A DNA stretch of 6,747 nucleotides from Planctomycetota bacterium (GTDB lineage Bacteria; Planctomycetota; Phycisphaerae; FEN-1346; JAACEH01): assembly GCA_016935955.1 (NCBI GenBank), contig JAFGPY010000234.1:1-6747 (forward strand), in the 5' to 3' direction. The translations under genes were made by a program, and so were the position numbers. Positions 1-6,662 of the stretch are shown here, one piece after another. How positions within the stretch are numbered: position 1 is the stretch's first letter; each line of letters begins with the position of its first letter. The notes below the pieces were generated by a model that was given only the letters and a program-made list of their open reading frames with translations, made no database searches and was not told the DNA's origin.

Positions 1-1
1 G

Positions 2-2647
2 CCCGACGACGTCGACGAGTGGAACCAGTACCTGCACGACGCCGACAACAACGGTGTCTCGGCCGATCGGGTCGGCCCGCCCGAGCGGCTGCAGTGGACG
101 GGCGGAACCCGCTGGGGCCGTTCGCACATGTCGTGGGTTACGGTCACCTCGATGCTCTCGGCCGATGGTCGGCTGTTTACGATCGAAGACCTTCAGACGA
201 TCGAGTACCACAAGCTGACCGCCCGGTTCCATCTGGTGGCTCGCGACGCGTTCAACGGCTGCGAACTGTGGCGGCGGCCGCTTGCGAGTTGGCACACCAC
301 CAGCAGCTACGTCAAGTTCGTACCCACGCAGACCCAGCGCCGGGCGGTAGCCGTCGGCGACAAGGTCTACTGCACGCTCGGCTACGACGAACCGATCCGC
401 GTGCTCGACGCCCCCAGCGGTGAGGTATTGCATACGTTTGCCGGCACGGCCGATACCCGCGAGTTCGCCGTCGACGACGGGGTCGTCTATGCGATCGTCG
501 GCCAGCCCTACGGCGACCGCAACGAACCCGCCTCGCGCGTCGTCACGCTCAAGGTCCTGGCGGCCGACGATGGCGCGGTCGTGTGGGAGAAGAAGATCGG
601 CCGACAAGGTGGTTACGTCGGCGGCACGCTCGCCGTGAAGGGCACACGCCTGGCCTACGCCACGCGGACGCACGTGGTCTGCTGCGATACGGTTGACGGT
701 CGTCAGCTCTGGGCCGTCGAGTCGGCTGCGTATCCGAGCCGCCCGGGCGGAACACGCAAAGTGCCGGGTTTGGGTTCCGCCACCAATACCAACCCCACGC
801 TGGTGCTCGCCGACGACATGGTCTATTGCTCCACGCTCGACACGGTCCGGGCCTTTCGCCTGGATGATGGCAAACTGGCGTGGACCGCCAAGAACACGCC
901 CAACTACATGAAGGGCTCCGACGTCTTCCTCGCCAATGGGCTGGTGTGGACGGGGCTGATGGTCGGCCACGATCCGGACACCGGCGAGATCAAGCGGCGA
1001 CTCAGCCAGAAGATGCACCAGCCGATGGGCCACGACCGCTGCTATCGCAACCGGATCACCGAAGACTACTTCATCAATTCCAAGACCGGTGGCTCCGACT
1101 TCGTCGCGCTCGACGGCCGCGGCGAGTTCCCCGCCCCCTGGGTGCGAGCCACCTGCGGCCTGGGGCCGGTACCGTGCAACGGCATGCTCTACTCGTCGCC
1201 GTTCTCCTGCTCCTGCCTCAAGGGGGCCATGCTGACCGGCTTCAAGGCCCTTTACAGCGACGATCGGGCGGCCGGTAAGGTCATGCGGCTCGACCCTCGC
1301 GACGGGTTGGTCAAGGGCCCGGCCTATGGTACTGCTCCATCGACCTCAGCCACGGCGACCGACTGGCCCGTCTACCGCAACGACAATGCCCGCAGCGGGC
1401 GAACGTCGACGCCGGTCGACGGTGCACTTGTCAGTCGCTGGCAAACCAAGCTCCCGTCGCGGCCAACAGCGCCCACAATCGTCGGCGATCTGGTCTATGT
1501 GGCCGCCCGCGATAGCCACGTCTTGTATGCCCTGTCGCGCCAGACGGGCAAGACCGTATGGACGTTCACCACCGGCGGGCGGATCGACAGCCCGCCATCG
1601 TTTCATCAGGGGTTGTTGCTATTGGGTTGCCGCGACGGTTCGGTCTACGCCCTGCGCGCCGACGACGGCCGGTTGGCGTGGCGGTTCTGCGATCTGCCGG
1701 TGCAGCGGTTGATCGCCGCCGACGGGCAGCTCGAGTCGGCCTGGCCCGTCAGCGGGGCGGTGATGGTCCGCGACGGCATGGCCTACTTCGCTGCCGGTCG
1801 CAGTTCGTTCCTCGACGGCGGGATCGTCGTCTACGGGCTCGATCCGACGACCGGCCGGGTGATCCATCGCCGCCAGGTCAGCGGGCCATACGCCGAGAAC
1901 GGCTTTCCCATCGTCGGCGCGCGGAACACGCGGATCGAAGGGTTCAAAGGCGGGATCTTCTCGAGCGAAGGCGACCTGCTCTACATCCGCCACCAGGCCT
2001 TCCGGCCCGACCTTACGCCGGTCCCCCTGGCCGAACTGGAAGTGCCGCACCTGATCGCGTCGGCTGGGTTTCTCGACGACGTGCCGCAGCACCGAACCTA
2101 CTGGACCATCGACACGGACCTCTGCTACGGGCCCAACATGGGCACGTTCGGCGCCGGCCCCCAGGGCGACATTCTGGTAATGGACGAAGACGTCTTCTAC
2201 GAGATCCGCGGCTACCTGCCGGGACGCCACAGCACCATGTTGAACCCGCTGCGGGGCTACACCCTCTATAGCGGCCAACGCGCCGCCGCCGACACCGACG
2301 GCGCATGGCAGGCGGAACGCCGGCTGCGGACCGTTCCCCGTTCGGGCGCGTGGCGCGAGCGTTGGTCGACGCAGATCCCGCTGACGGGCAACGCCCTGGT
2401 CCTGGCCGGCGACACGCTCCTGGCCGCTGGCGTTCCCCTGGACCCGACCTACAAGCTCCATCAACTCTCGGCCAGCTACGCGGGCCAACAAGGCGGTGCC
2501 CTCTGGATGGCGTCCGCCACCGACGGCACAAAGATCGCCGAGTACGAGTTGCCCGCCCAGCCCGTCTGGGACGGTCTCGCCGCGGCCGCTGGCCAGTGCT
2601 TCATCACGCTCAAAGACGGCACCGTCATGTGCCTGGGTTCGAAGTAA
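2..2647 (+). CDS. PQQ-like (BamB-type) beta-propeller repeat protein, 5' partial
   Basis: The reading frame is open from the first complete codon at position 2, so the ATG at 128 is internal and the true start lies outside the window; 881 residues are visible. The protein has two consecutive propeller modules. The first opens with WNQYLHDADNNG (20-55) and the second with DWPVYRNDNARSG (from 1361). Short PQQ-like blade motifs recur: DGAVVWEKK, DGRQLW, DGKLAW, TGKTVWTF and DGRLAWRF. The last blade ends in LKDGTVMCLGSK at the stop. A cysteine cluster (codons at 1154, 1175, 1208 and 1214; C-x6-C-x10-C-x-C) lies at the end of the first module. From memory, planctomycete proteins of this type have the same RxxCxxG...NGxxY...CxC signature and sometimes an N-terminal methyltransferase-like domain, which could lie upstream here. 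The family gives a fold (BamB/quinoprotein-like), not a reaction, so no enzymatic role is assigned. The DUF1080 gene follows 31 nt downstream in the same direction, suggesting co-transcription. Confidence 0.87.
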   Translation, partial: PDDVDEWNQYLHDADNNGVSADRVGPPERLQWTGGTRWGRSHMSWVTVTSMLSADGRLFTIEDLQTIEYHKLTARFHLVARDAFNGCELWRRPLASWHTTSSYVKFVPTQTQRRAVAVGDKVYCTLGYDEPIRVLDAPSGEVLHTFAGTADTREFAVDDGVVYAIVGQPYGDRNEPASRVVTLKVLAADDGAVVWEKKIGRQGGYVGGTLAVKGTRLAYATRTHVVCCDTVDGRQLWAVESAAYPSRPGGTRKVPGLGSATNTNPTLVLADDMVYCSTLDTVRAFRLDDGKLAWTAKNTPNYMKGSDVFLANGLVWTGLMVGHDPDTGEIKRRLSQKMHQPMGHDRCYRNRITEDYFINSKTGGSDFVALDGRGEFPAPWVRATCGLGPVPCNGMLYSSPFSCSCLKGAMLTGFKALYSDDRAAGKVMRLDPRDGLVKGPAYGTAPSTSATATDWPVYRNDNARSGRTSTPVDGALVSRWQTKLPSRPTAPTIVGDLVYVAARDSHVLYALSRQTGKTVWTFTTGGRIDSPPSFHQGLLLLGCRDGSVYALRADDGRLAWRFCDLPVQRLIAADGQLESAWPVSGAVMVRDGMAYFAAGRSSFLDGGIVVYGLDPTTGRVIHRRQVSGPYAENGFPIVGARNTRIEGFKGGIFSSEGDLLYIRHQAFRPDLTPVPLAELEVPHLIASAGFLDDVPQHRTYWTIDTDLCYGPNMGTFGAGPQGDILVMDEDVFYEIRGYLPGRHSTMLNPLRGYTLYSGQRAAADTDGAWQAERRLRTVPRSGAWRERWSTQIPLTGNALVLAGDTLLAAGVPLDPTYKLHQLSASYAGQQGGALWMASATDGTKIAEYELPAQPVWDGLAAAAGQCFITLKDGTVMCLGSK

Positions 2648-2678
2648 CCACACGAACACCCATACAGGATTGAATTCA

Positions 2679-3431
2679 ATGCTCAGAGTTGGTTGCCACT
2701 CATTTCGCGCGTGCCTCATCGTGATGTTGCTGCCCGTGTTTGCCCGCGCGGAGCCGGACGCCGCGAAGTCGACGCTCGGCCTCGCCCCGCCGGACGGGGC
2801 GATCGTGCTCTTCGACGGCCCGAATTTCGACGCCTGGCGGCCGTTCTCATTCCTGAAGATCAACCCCGACGACGACCAGAAGGAGATCCAGTGGAAGCTG
2901 GTCGACGGTCGGGCGATGGAGATCGGGTTTGAGTTCGAGGGCAAGCGGCGCAAGCAGTTTATCTGCACGCGCCAGCGGTTCGGCAGCTATCGCCTGCACC
3001 TCGAGTTCAAGTTGCCCGAAGAGGGCAGCGGCAACAGCGGGATCTTCTTCGGGCCGTTGTACGAGTTACAGATTCTCAACAGCGCCGCGAAGGAGAGCCC
3101 CGGGCTGGGCGATTGCGGGGCGATCTATCAACTCCGCGTGCCCGACGTCAACGCCGCGCTGGGCCCGGGCAAGTGGCAGACGGTCGACCTGGACTACAAG
3201 GCCGCCGGCTTCGACGCCGCCGGCGATCGCATGGAGAGCAAGGCCGCCCGGGTCACGGTGCGGCTCAACGGCGTGCTGATCCACGACAACTTCAAGCTGT
3301 CGCTGCGGCGGAATAAATATGCCGCCTATCCCGAGGAACCGCTCTCGCCCATCGTTCTTCAGGAGCACGGATCGGCCGTGCAATTCCGCAACATCTGGCT
3401 GGTCGAGAAGGCGGACGGCGATTCCGACTGA
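2679..3431 (+). CDS. Secreted DUF1080 protein (3-keto-disaccharide hydrolase-like, PF06439)
   Basis: This is a 250-residue exported protein. The start at 2679 is preferred over in-frame upstream starts (for example 2496) because those lie inside the previous gene, AGGA sits 9 nt before this ATG (2666-2669), and a signal peptide begins at once: hydrophobic CLIVMLLPVF, then cleavage near FARA|EP at residue 24. The rest is one jelly-roll, concanavalin-like domain with the usual family landmarks: VLFDG (43-47), QWKLVDG (71-77), GNSGIFF (118-124), YELQILNS (128-135), RLNGVLIHDN (195-204) and LQEHGSAVQFRNIWL (227-241). Members of this family are annotated as hydrolysing 3-keto-glycosides, and many are simply glycan-binding or uncharacterised, so the exact substrate is inferred. 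It is complete, with no frameshift. It lies 31 nt after the propeller gene and 29 nt before the fucosidase gene, supporting an operon for processing extracytoplasmic sugars. Confidence 0.9.
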   Translation: MLRVGCHSFRACLIVMLLPVFARAEPDAAKSTLGLAPPDGAIVLFDGPNFDAWRPFSFLKINPDDDQKEIQWKLVDGRAMEIGFEFEGKRRKQFICTRQRFGSYRLHLEFKLPEEGSGNSGIFFGPLYELQILNSAAKESPGLGDCGAIYQLRVPDVNAALGPGKWQTVDLDYKAAGFDAAGDRMESKAARVTVRLNGVLIHDNFKLSLRRNKYAAYPEEPLSPIVLQEHGSAVQFRNIWLVEKADGDSD

Positions 3432-3460
3432 ACCGAGAAACCCGACAAGAGAAGGCGAAG

Positions 3461-4849
3461 ATGAGCACGATCACATCGGTTGCAAACGTGAAAACGACAG
3501 CCCGAGTAACGGCTCTGCTGCTGTTGGCACTGACGGCCGCCGCTCCGGTCTGCCTCGCGCAGACGATTAGCAAGCCGCGACTGGCCGGATCACTGAAGAA
3601 CGATCCCGCCCGCGAGGCGGAGTTCATGGACTGGGGGCTGGGCATGTTCGTCCACTGGTCGCTCGATTCGCAGTTGGGCTCCGTGATCAGCCACTCGATG
3701 GACTACGCCTCGGAGAAATACCTCGATCGCTACGTCAACGAGTTGCCCAAGACGTTCAACCCGGATCAGTACGATCCCGACAAGTGGATGGCGCTGGCCA
3801 AGCTGGCCGGTGTGAAATACATGGTCTTTACGACCAAGCACCACAGCGGGTTCTGCATGTGGGACACGAAGACCACCGATTTCAGCATCATGAACACGCC
3901 GTACGGCAAGGACATTGTCCGGGGCTACGTCGACGCATGCCGGCGGCACGACATGAAGGTTGGGTTCTACTACTCGCCCGAAGATTTCGCCTTCAACTAC
4001 GAGCACGACGTTCCCGCTCGTGGAGGCAGGGAAGCCGGCCGAATCCGCGACGACTTGATCGAATACACCAAGCGGCATCTCGACGAACTGCTGACGAACT
4101 ACGGCGACGTCGACGTGATCTTCCTCGACGGCGGCCACAAGGCGGAGCTGACCCAATACGTCCACACAATCGCCCCGAAATGCCTCGTCACCCGGGGCGA
4201 AATGGTCACACCCGAGCAGCGTCTTCCGGCAGACCCCATCCCCGGGCCGTGGGAAACCTGCTTCACCCTGGGCAACCAGTGGCAATACAAGCCGACGAAC
4301 GAGGACTACAAGTCGGGGACACAGTTGATCAACATGCTGATCGAAACCCGGGCAAAGGGCGGGAACCTGCTGATCAACATGGGGCCCATGTCGTCGGGCA
4401 AGATCCCGCTCGAACAGGAAGAGAGGTTTCGCGAGCTGGCGCTGTGGATGTTTGTCAACGACGAGGCCATCCACGACATTCGCCCCTGTGTGACAGCCGG
4501 CGACAAGGACGTCTACTACACGCAGTCCAAAGACGGCAAGTACGTCTACGCCTTCCTCACCAAGTTCACCGACGACGACCCGCGCGGCAACACGCAATGG
4601 GGACGGTTGGCCCGAAAGGAAGTCCTGCTCAAACAACTCAAGGCGACGTCCACCACGGAGATCCGGGTCCTGGGCCAGGAGCACCGTATCGAGCGATTCA
4701 CTTCACGGCACGACATCGGTTTTCGCTTCAAGCAGACGGACGACGGCCTGGAGGTTTCGGTCGTCCGTGCCCAGCGGCTCTACAACAACCGCCGGTGGCC
4801 TAACGCGGTCGTGGTACGACTCGAAGACGTGGAATTCGTGAAGGAATAG
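3461..4849 (+). CDS. Secreted alpha-L-fucosidase, glycoside hydrolase family 29
   Basis: This 462-residue enzyme is predicted to release alpha-L-fucose from the non-reducing ends of glycans, outside the cytoplasm. The start is supported by AGAGAAGG (3448-3455) 5 nt before the ATG and by a signal peptide (hydrophobic LLLLALTAAA, cleavage near CLA|Q, residue 33). The (beta/alpha)8 catalytic domain covers about residues 40-335. GH29 landmarks include GMFVHWS (61-67), FTTKHHSGFCMWD (123-135) and GFYYSPED (168-175). The motif GDVDVIFLDGG (215-225) carries the expected nucleophile Asp223. PWETC (263-267) has Glu265, a possible acid/base residue at the spacing I recall for the Thermotoga enzyme; acid/base assignment varies in this family, so this is tentative. 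The GGNLLINMGPM stretch (300-310) is also typical. Residues about 345-462 form a beta-rich C-terminal region. The gene is complete and appears to be the third in the operon. Substrate specificity cannot be read from the sequence. Confidence 0.94.
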   Translation: MSTITSVANVKTTARVTALLLLALTAAAPVCLAQTISKPRLAGSLKNDPAREAEFMDWGLGMFVHWSLDSQLGSVISHSMDYASEKYLDRYVNELPKTFNPDQYDPDKWMALAKLAGVKYMVFTTKHHSGFCMWDTKTTDFSIMNTPYGKDIVRGYVDACRRHDMKVGFYYSPEDFAFNYEHDVPARGGREAGRIRDDLIEYTKRHLDELLTNYGDVDVIFLDGGHKAELTQYVHTIAPKCLVTRGEMVTPEQRLPADPIPGPWETCFTLGNQWQYKPTNEDYKSGTQLINMLIETRAKGGNLLINMGPMSSGKIPLEQEERFRELALWMFVNDEAIHDIRPCVTAGDKDVYYTQSKDGKYVYAFLTKFTDDDPRGNTQWGRLARKEVLLKQLKATSTTEIRVLGQEHRIERFTSRHDIGFRFKQTDDGLEVSVVRAQRLYNNRRWPNAVVVRLEDVEFVKE

Positions 4850-4943
4850 TTGAGCACGCGGGACACTGCAACTGAAACCGGACGGGCACAACATGCATCG
4901 TCGGCGACTCGTGCCGCATACCGTTCCTATGGGCAGCGACGGG

Positions 4944-4997
4944 CCATTGTGAAGGGGCTGCTTCGACTTCGCTCACCGCGTCGCTCCTCGCAATGAC
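4944..4997. repeat. REP-like dispersed repeat (imperfect palindrome)
   Basis: The gap between the fucosidase and sulfatase genes contains an imperfect palindrome bounded by CATTG (4945-4949) and CAATG (4991-4995). The minus-strand reading starts GTCATTGCGAGGAGCGACG and continues through GAGCGAAG to GAAGCAGCC. This resembles the widespread short interspersed element of the type GTCATTGCGAGGAGCGAAGCGAAGCAATC that I recall from many environmental bacterial genomes. The left end (CATTGTGAAGG) and right end (CATTGCGAGG on the other strand) pair with a few mismatches, so an RNA copy could fold into a hairpin. Only one copy is in this window, so its repeated nature is inferred. I saw no T-run after it, so it is not a standard intrinsic terminator. 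No gene is evident in the rest of 4850-5038. Confidence 0.5.
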
Positions 4998-5038
4998 TGT
5001 TTGCCGCCTAGAACGCATGACCTAGAGAAGGAAGACAC

Positions 5039-6169
5039 ATGCAGAATCGGAAGACCATCACAGCAGCGTTGCTGATGCTCCTATGCCTGAGTCTCAACGC
5101 TGTCGCTGAAGAGAAGAGGCCGAATATCCTGTTCATCATCGTCGACGATCAGTCGCCCTTTGATCTGAAGCTTTACAACGACCGGTCCTCCTTGGAGACG
5201 CCGGTGATCGACCGACTGGCTGCCGAGGGCATGGTCTTTGATGCGGCCCATCATATGGGCGCCTGGGCCGGCGGCGTCTGCACGCCGTCACGTCACATGA
5301 TCATGTCCGGGCGTACCGTCTGGCACATTCCCGATAAGACAAAGCCGGGGCGTAGTCCGCTCTCGGCGAATCCCAAATACGTCCCCACCGATCTTGCGGA
5401 TCACACCATGGCCGCAGTCTTCAATGCCGCTGGCTACGACACCATGCGAACCTGCAAGCGGGGTAATAGTTATGCAGCGGCCAATCAGCAATTCACGGTC
5501 GTTCACGACGCTGTCAAGCGGGGCGATACCGACGAAACGGGCAGTGCCTGGCATGCCGACCAGGTGCTCGCCTACCTCAAGCGACGCGCGGCAACCCAAG
5601 ACAAAGATCCCTTCCTCATCTATTTCGGCTTCTCGCATCCGCATGATGTCCGTGACGGCAAACCGGAACTACTCGCCAAGTACGGCGCCGCCAACCACCG
5701 GGACAAGAATCTCTTGCCTGCCGCCCATCCGAAGCAACCGCGCTTGCCGGTCAATTACCTGCCGGCTCATCCCTTCGACAATACGCACATGGACGTTCGC
5801 GACGAGGTGAATGTCAGTGGTGTCTGGACGAATCGCGACGAGCGCACGATCCGAAATGAATTGGGCCGAGAATTCGCCTGCAGCGAGAATATCGACATTC
5901 AAATCGGCCGTGTCTTGGAACAGCTCAAGGCCATGGGCGAACTGGACAATACCTATGTCTTCTACACGGCCGATCACGGAATGGCGAACCGGCCTCAATT
6001 CCTTGGCTTCCGTCCGCCCTGCCCGCAACCCGTCCACGGTCAACAGGTCCTGGTAGACCGTGCTGGGCACAATCTCCTGCGACTTGCCCCACCGGAACAT
6101 CCGCTTGATCCGACCGAGGTTGTCGTTACAGTACGTCCGCGACCACCCCTTCTCAACCATGTGCGTTAG
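5039..6169 (+). CDS. Type I sulfatase, C-terminally truncated, with an unrelated 60-residue tail
   Basis: The product resembles arylsulfatase-type (alkaline phosphatase superfamily) enzymes that cleave sulfate esters, here probably from an exported glycan. The start has AAGGA (5028-5032) 6 nt upstream and a signal peptide (LLMLLCLSLNAVA|EE, residue 23). Visible landmarks are RPNILFIIVDDQS (27-39, with metal-binding Asp36/37), GVCTPSRHMIMSGR (79-92, with Cys81 as the residue converted to formylglycine in CxPSR), SHPHD near the middle, and YVFYTADHGMA (306-316, with Asp312/His313 as metal ligands). After residue 316 (position 5986) the family normally continues with GRHGL...K and a C-terminal domain. 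Here the frame instead runs antisense through an integrase gene to a stop at 6169, so residues 317-376 are not sulfatase. The active-site lysine region and C-terminal domain are missing and the product is almost certainly inactive. The 189-nt gap upstream leaves open whether it has its own promoter. No formylglycine-generating enzyme is in the window. Confidence 0.88.
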   Translation: MQNRKTITAALLMLLCLSLNAVAEEKRPNILFIIVDDQSPFDLKLYNDRSSLETPVIDRLAAEGMVFDAAHHMGAWAGGVCTPSRHMIMSGRTVWHIPDKTKPGRSPLSANPKYVPTDLADHTMAAVFNAAGYDTMRTCKRGNSYAAANQQFTVVHDAVKRGDTDETGSAWHADQVLAYLKRRAATQDKDPFLIYFGFSHPHDVRDGKPELLAKYGAANHRDKNLLPAAHPKQPRLPVNYLPAHPFDNTHMDVRDEVNVSGVWTNRDERTIRNELGREFACSENIDIQIGRVLEQLKAMGELDNTYVFYTADHGMANRPQFLGFRPPCPQPVHGQQVLVDRAGHNLLRLAPPEHPLDPTEVVVTVRPRPPLLNHVR

Positions 6170-6541
6170 AAGGGCCTGGAGCCGCAACGGGCCGAATTCC
6201 CGCACGAGGGTCGTTCCGTACATCTCGCGGAGCACACGCAGGGCCGCCTTCACGCCGTAGATGGCGTCGGTCGGCTCGCCGTCCTTGATGTACCACCCCT
6301 GGGCAAACCGCCAGTACAGAGCGATCAGTTGATTGACCGTCTGGTCACACTCAACGGTCGGCGGGCAGGGCGACTTGGTATGCCCATTTCCAGCCCAGCC
6401 GGCAAGAAGCTGGTAGTACTTCTCCCAGCTTTCCGGAGAGTCATACGGCCCCAGATAGTGGTCTTTGCCGTCAATGGTGACGACACCACAGTTTCGGGCC
6501 TTGTGGAGACGATAGGACGGCGTCTTCCGGGGTCGTGGCAT
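5669..6541 (-). CDS. Site-specific integrase (tyrosine-recombinase type), N-terminal part only
   Basis: The gene starts at 6541: ATG opening MPRPRKTPSYRLHKAR, with GGAGG 8 nt upstream. The in-frame ATG at 6562 lies upstream of that Shine-Dalgarno and is less likely. The genuine integrase part is about residues 1-181 (6541 to about 5999, perhaps to 5987). It comprises a basic N-terminal segment with VTIDGKDHYLGPYDSPESW (21-39), resembling an arm-type DNA-binding module, then a helical core-binding (SAM-like) domain about 68-165, with YGVKAALRVLREMYG, FGPLRLQAL, GWSRTYCNDNLGRIKRMFRW and VPSTVYQDL. The GLRAGRTEAKE linker (171-181) is where the catalytic domain should begin. The catalytic Arg, His-x-x-Arg and Tyr motifs are absent; the frame continues antisense through the sulfatase to a stop at 5669. 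It cannot catalyse recombination as it stands. Assignment to the abundant planctomycete integrase group is from memory of its N-terminal sequence. Confidence 0.8.
   Translation of the reverse strand: MPRPRKTPSYRLHKARNCGVVTIDGKDHYLGPYDSPESWEKYYQLLAGWAGNGHTKSPCPPTVECDQTVNQLIALYWRFAQGWYIKDGEPTDAIYGVKAALRVLREMYGTTLVREFGPLRLQALLTHMVEKGWSRTYCNDNLGRIKRMFRWGKSQEIVPSTVYQDLLTVDGLRAGRTEAKELRPVRHSVIGRVEDIGIVQFAHGLELFQDTADLNVDILAAGEFSAQFISDRALVAIRPDTTDIHLVANVHVRIVEGMSRQVIDRQARLLRMGGRQEILVPVVGGAVLGE
5984..6000. other. Junction joining a truncated sulfatase gene to a truncated integrase gene
   Basis: On the + strand, sulfatase similarity ends with DHGMA at 5986. On the minus strand, integrase similarity ends around TEAKE (codon for Glu181 at 5999-6001), possibly extending to PVR at 5984-5992. 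The two homologies therefore abut within about 15 nt, allowing a few bases of microhomology but no spacer, terminal repeat or target duplication. Both genes lose their C-terminal halves here. It could be a real deletion after insertion, or a join made during assembly. Confidence 0.75.
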
Positions 6542-6549
6542 GTGCGGAT

Positions 6550-6554
6550 CCTCC
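6550..6554 (-). promoter_or_regulatory. Shine-Dalgarno of the integrase gene
   Basis: GGAGG is present on the minus strand, 8 nt before the ATG at 6541. It is the strongest ribosome binding site in the window and selects the MPRPRK start over the ATG at 6562, which lies upstream of it. Confidence 0.7.
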
Positions 6555-6564
6555 AAAGGCAATG

Positions 6565-6586
6565 AATCCAGTACACGTACTGGATT
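6565..6586. promoter_or_regulatory. Perfect palindrome in front of the integrase gene (candidate operator or recombinase site)
   Basis: Arms AATCCAGTAC (6565-6574) and GTACTGGATT (6577-6586) are exact reverse complements around a 2-nt spacer (AC). The palindrome lies 10 nt upstream of the integrase Shine-Dalgarno, in the expected promoter region. On the minus strand a TTGAAA hexamer (6590-6585) overlaps its upstream edge and could be a -35 box, but no convincing -10 follows, so the promoter is weakly supported. The short spacer suits binding by a dimeric protein better than an RNA hairpin. Its ACTGGATT core recurs in the tRNA-derived sequence at 6671-6682. Confidence 0.55.
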
Positions 6587-6607
6587 TCAAGGGCCTTCTG
6601 AGCCGCA

Positions 6608-6624
6608 CTGCCGACCATCGGCAG
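6608..6624. repeat. Short perfect inverted repeat (7-bp arms)
   Basis: CTGCCGA (6608-6614) and TCGGCAG (6618-6624) are exact reverse complements around CCA. It lies between the integrase palindrome and the tRNA-derived fragment. It could be a small hairpin or a second protein-binding site; no T-run follows on either strand, so a terminator is not supported. An arm of this length can arise by chance in GC-rich DNA. Confidence 0.4.
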
Positions 6625-6662
6625 GTATCCTAACTCCAAGATTCGGCGGGATTTACGTTAAG

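Noticed and set aside
1619..2968. 449-codon open frame on the minus strand across the propeller and DUF1080 genes
   Set aside because: It runs antisense to two clearly coding genes and across the gap between them. Its translation has the Arg/Gly/Ala/Val-rich look of GC-rich antisense and no recognisable domain.
3203..3228. Direct repeat GCCGCCGGC twice in the DUF1080 gene
   Set aside because: It encodes Ala-Ala/Gly in a normal coding stretch and is explained by GC-rich codon choice.
3590..4684. 364-codon open frame on the minus strand inside the fucosidase gene
   Set aside because: It lies fully antisense to a gene with intact GH29 motifs; long antisense frames are expected at this GC content and codon use.
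4850..4943. Intrinsic terminator after the fucosidase gene
   Set aside because: GGCAC and GTGCC can pair only across a long loop and no T-run follows; not convincing.
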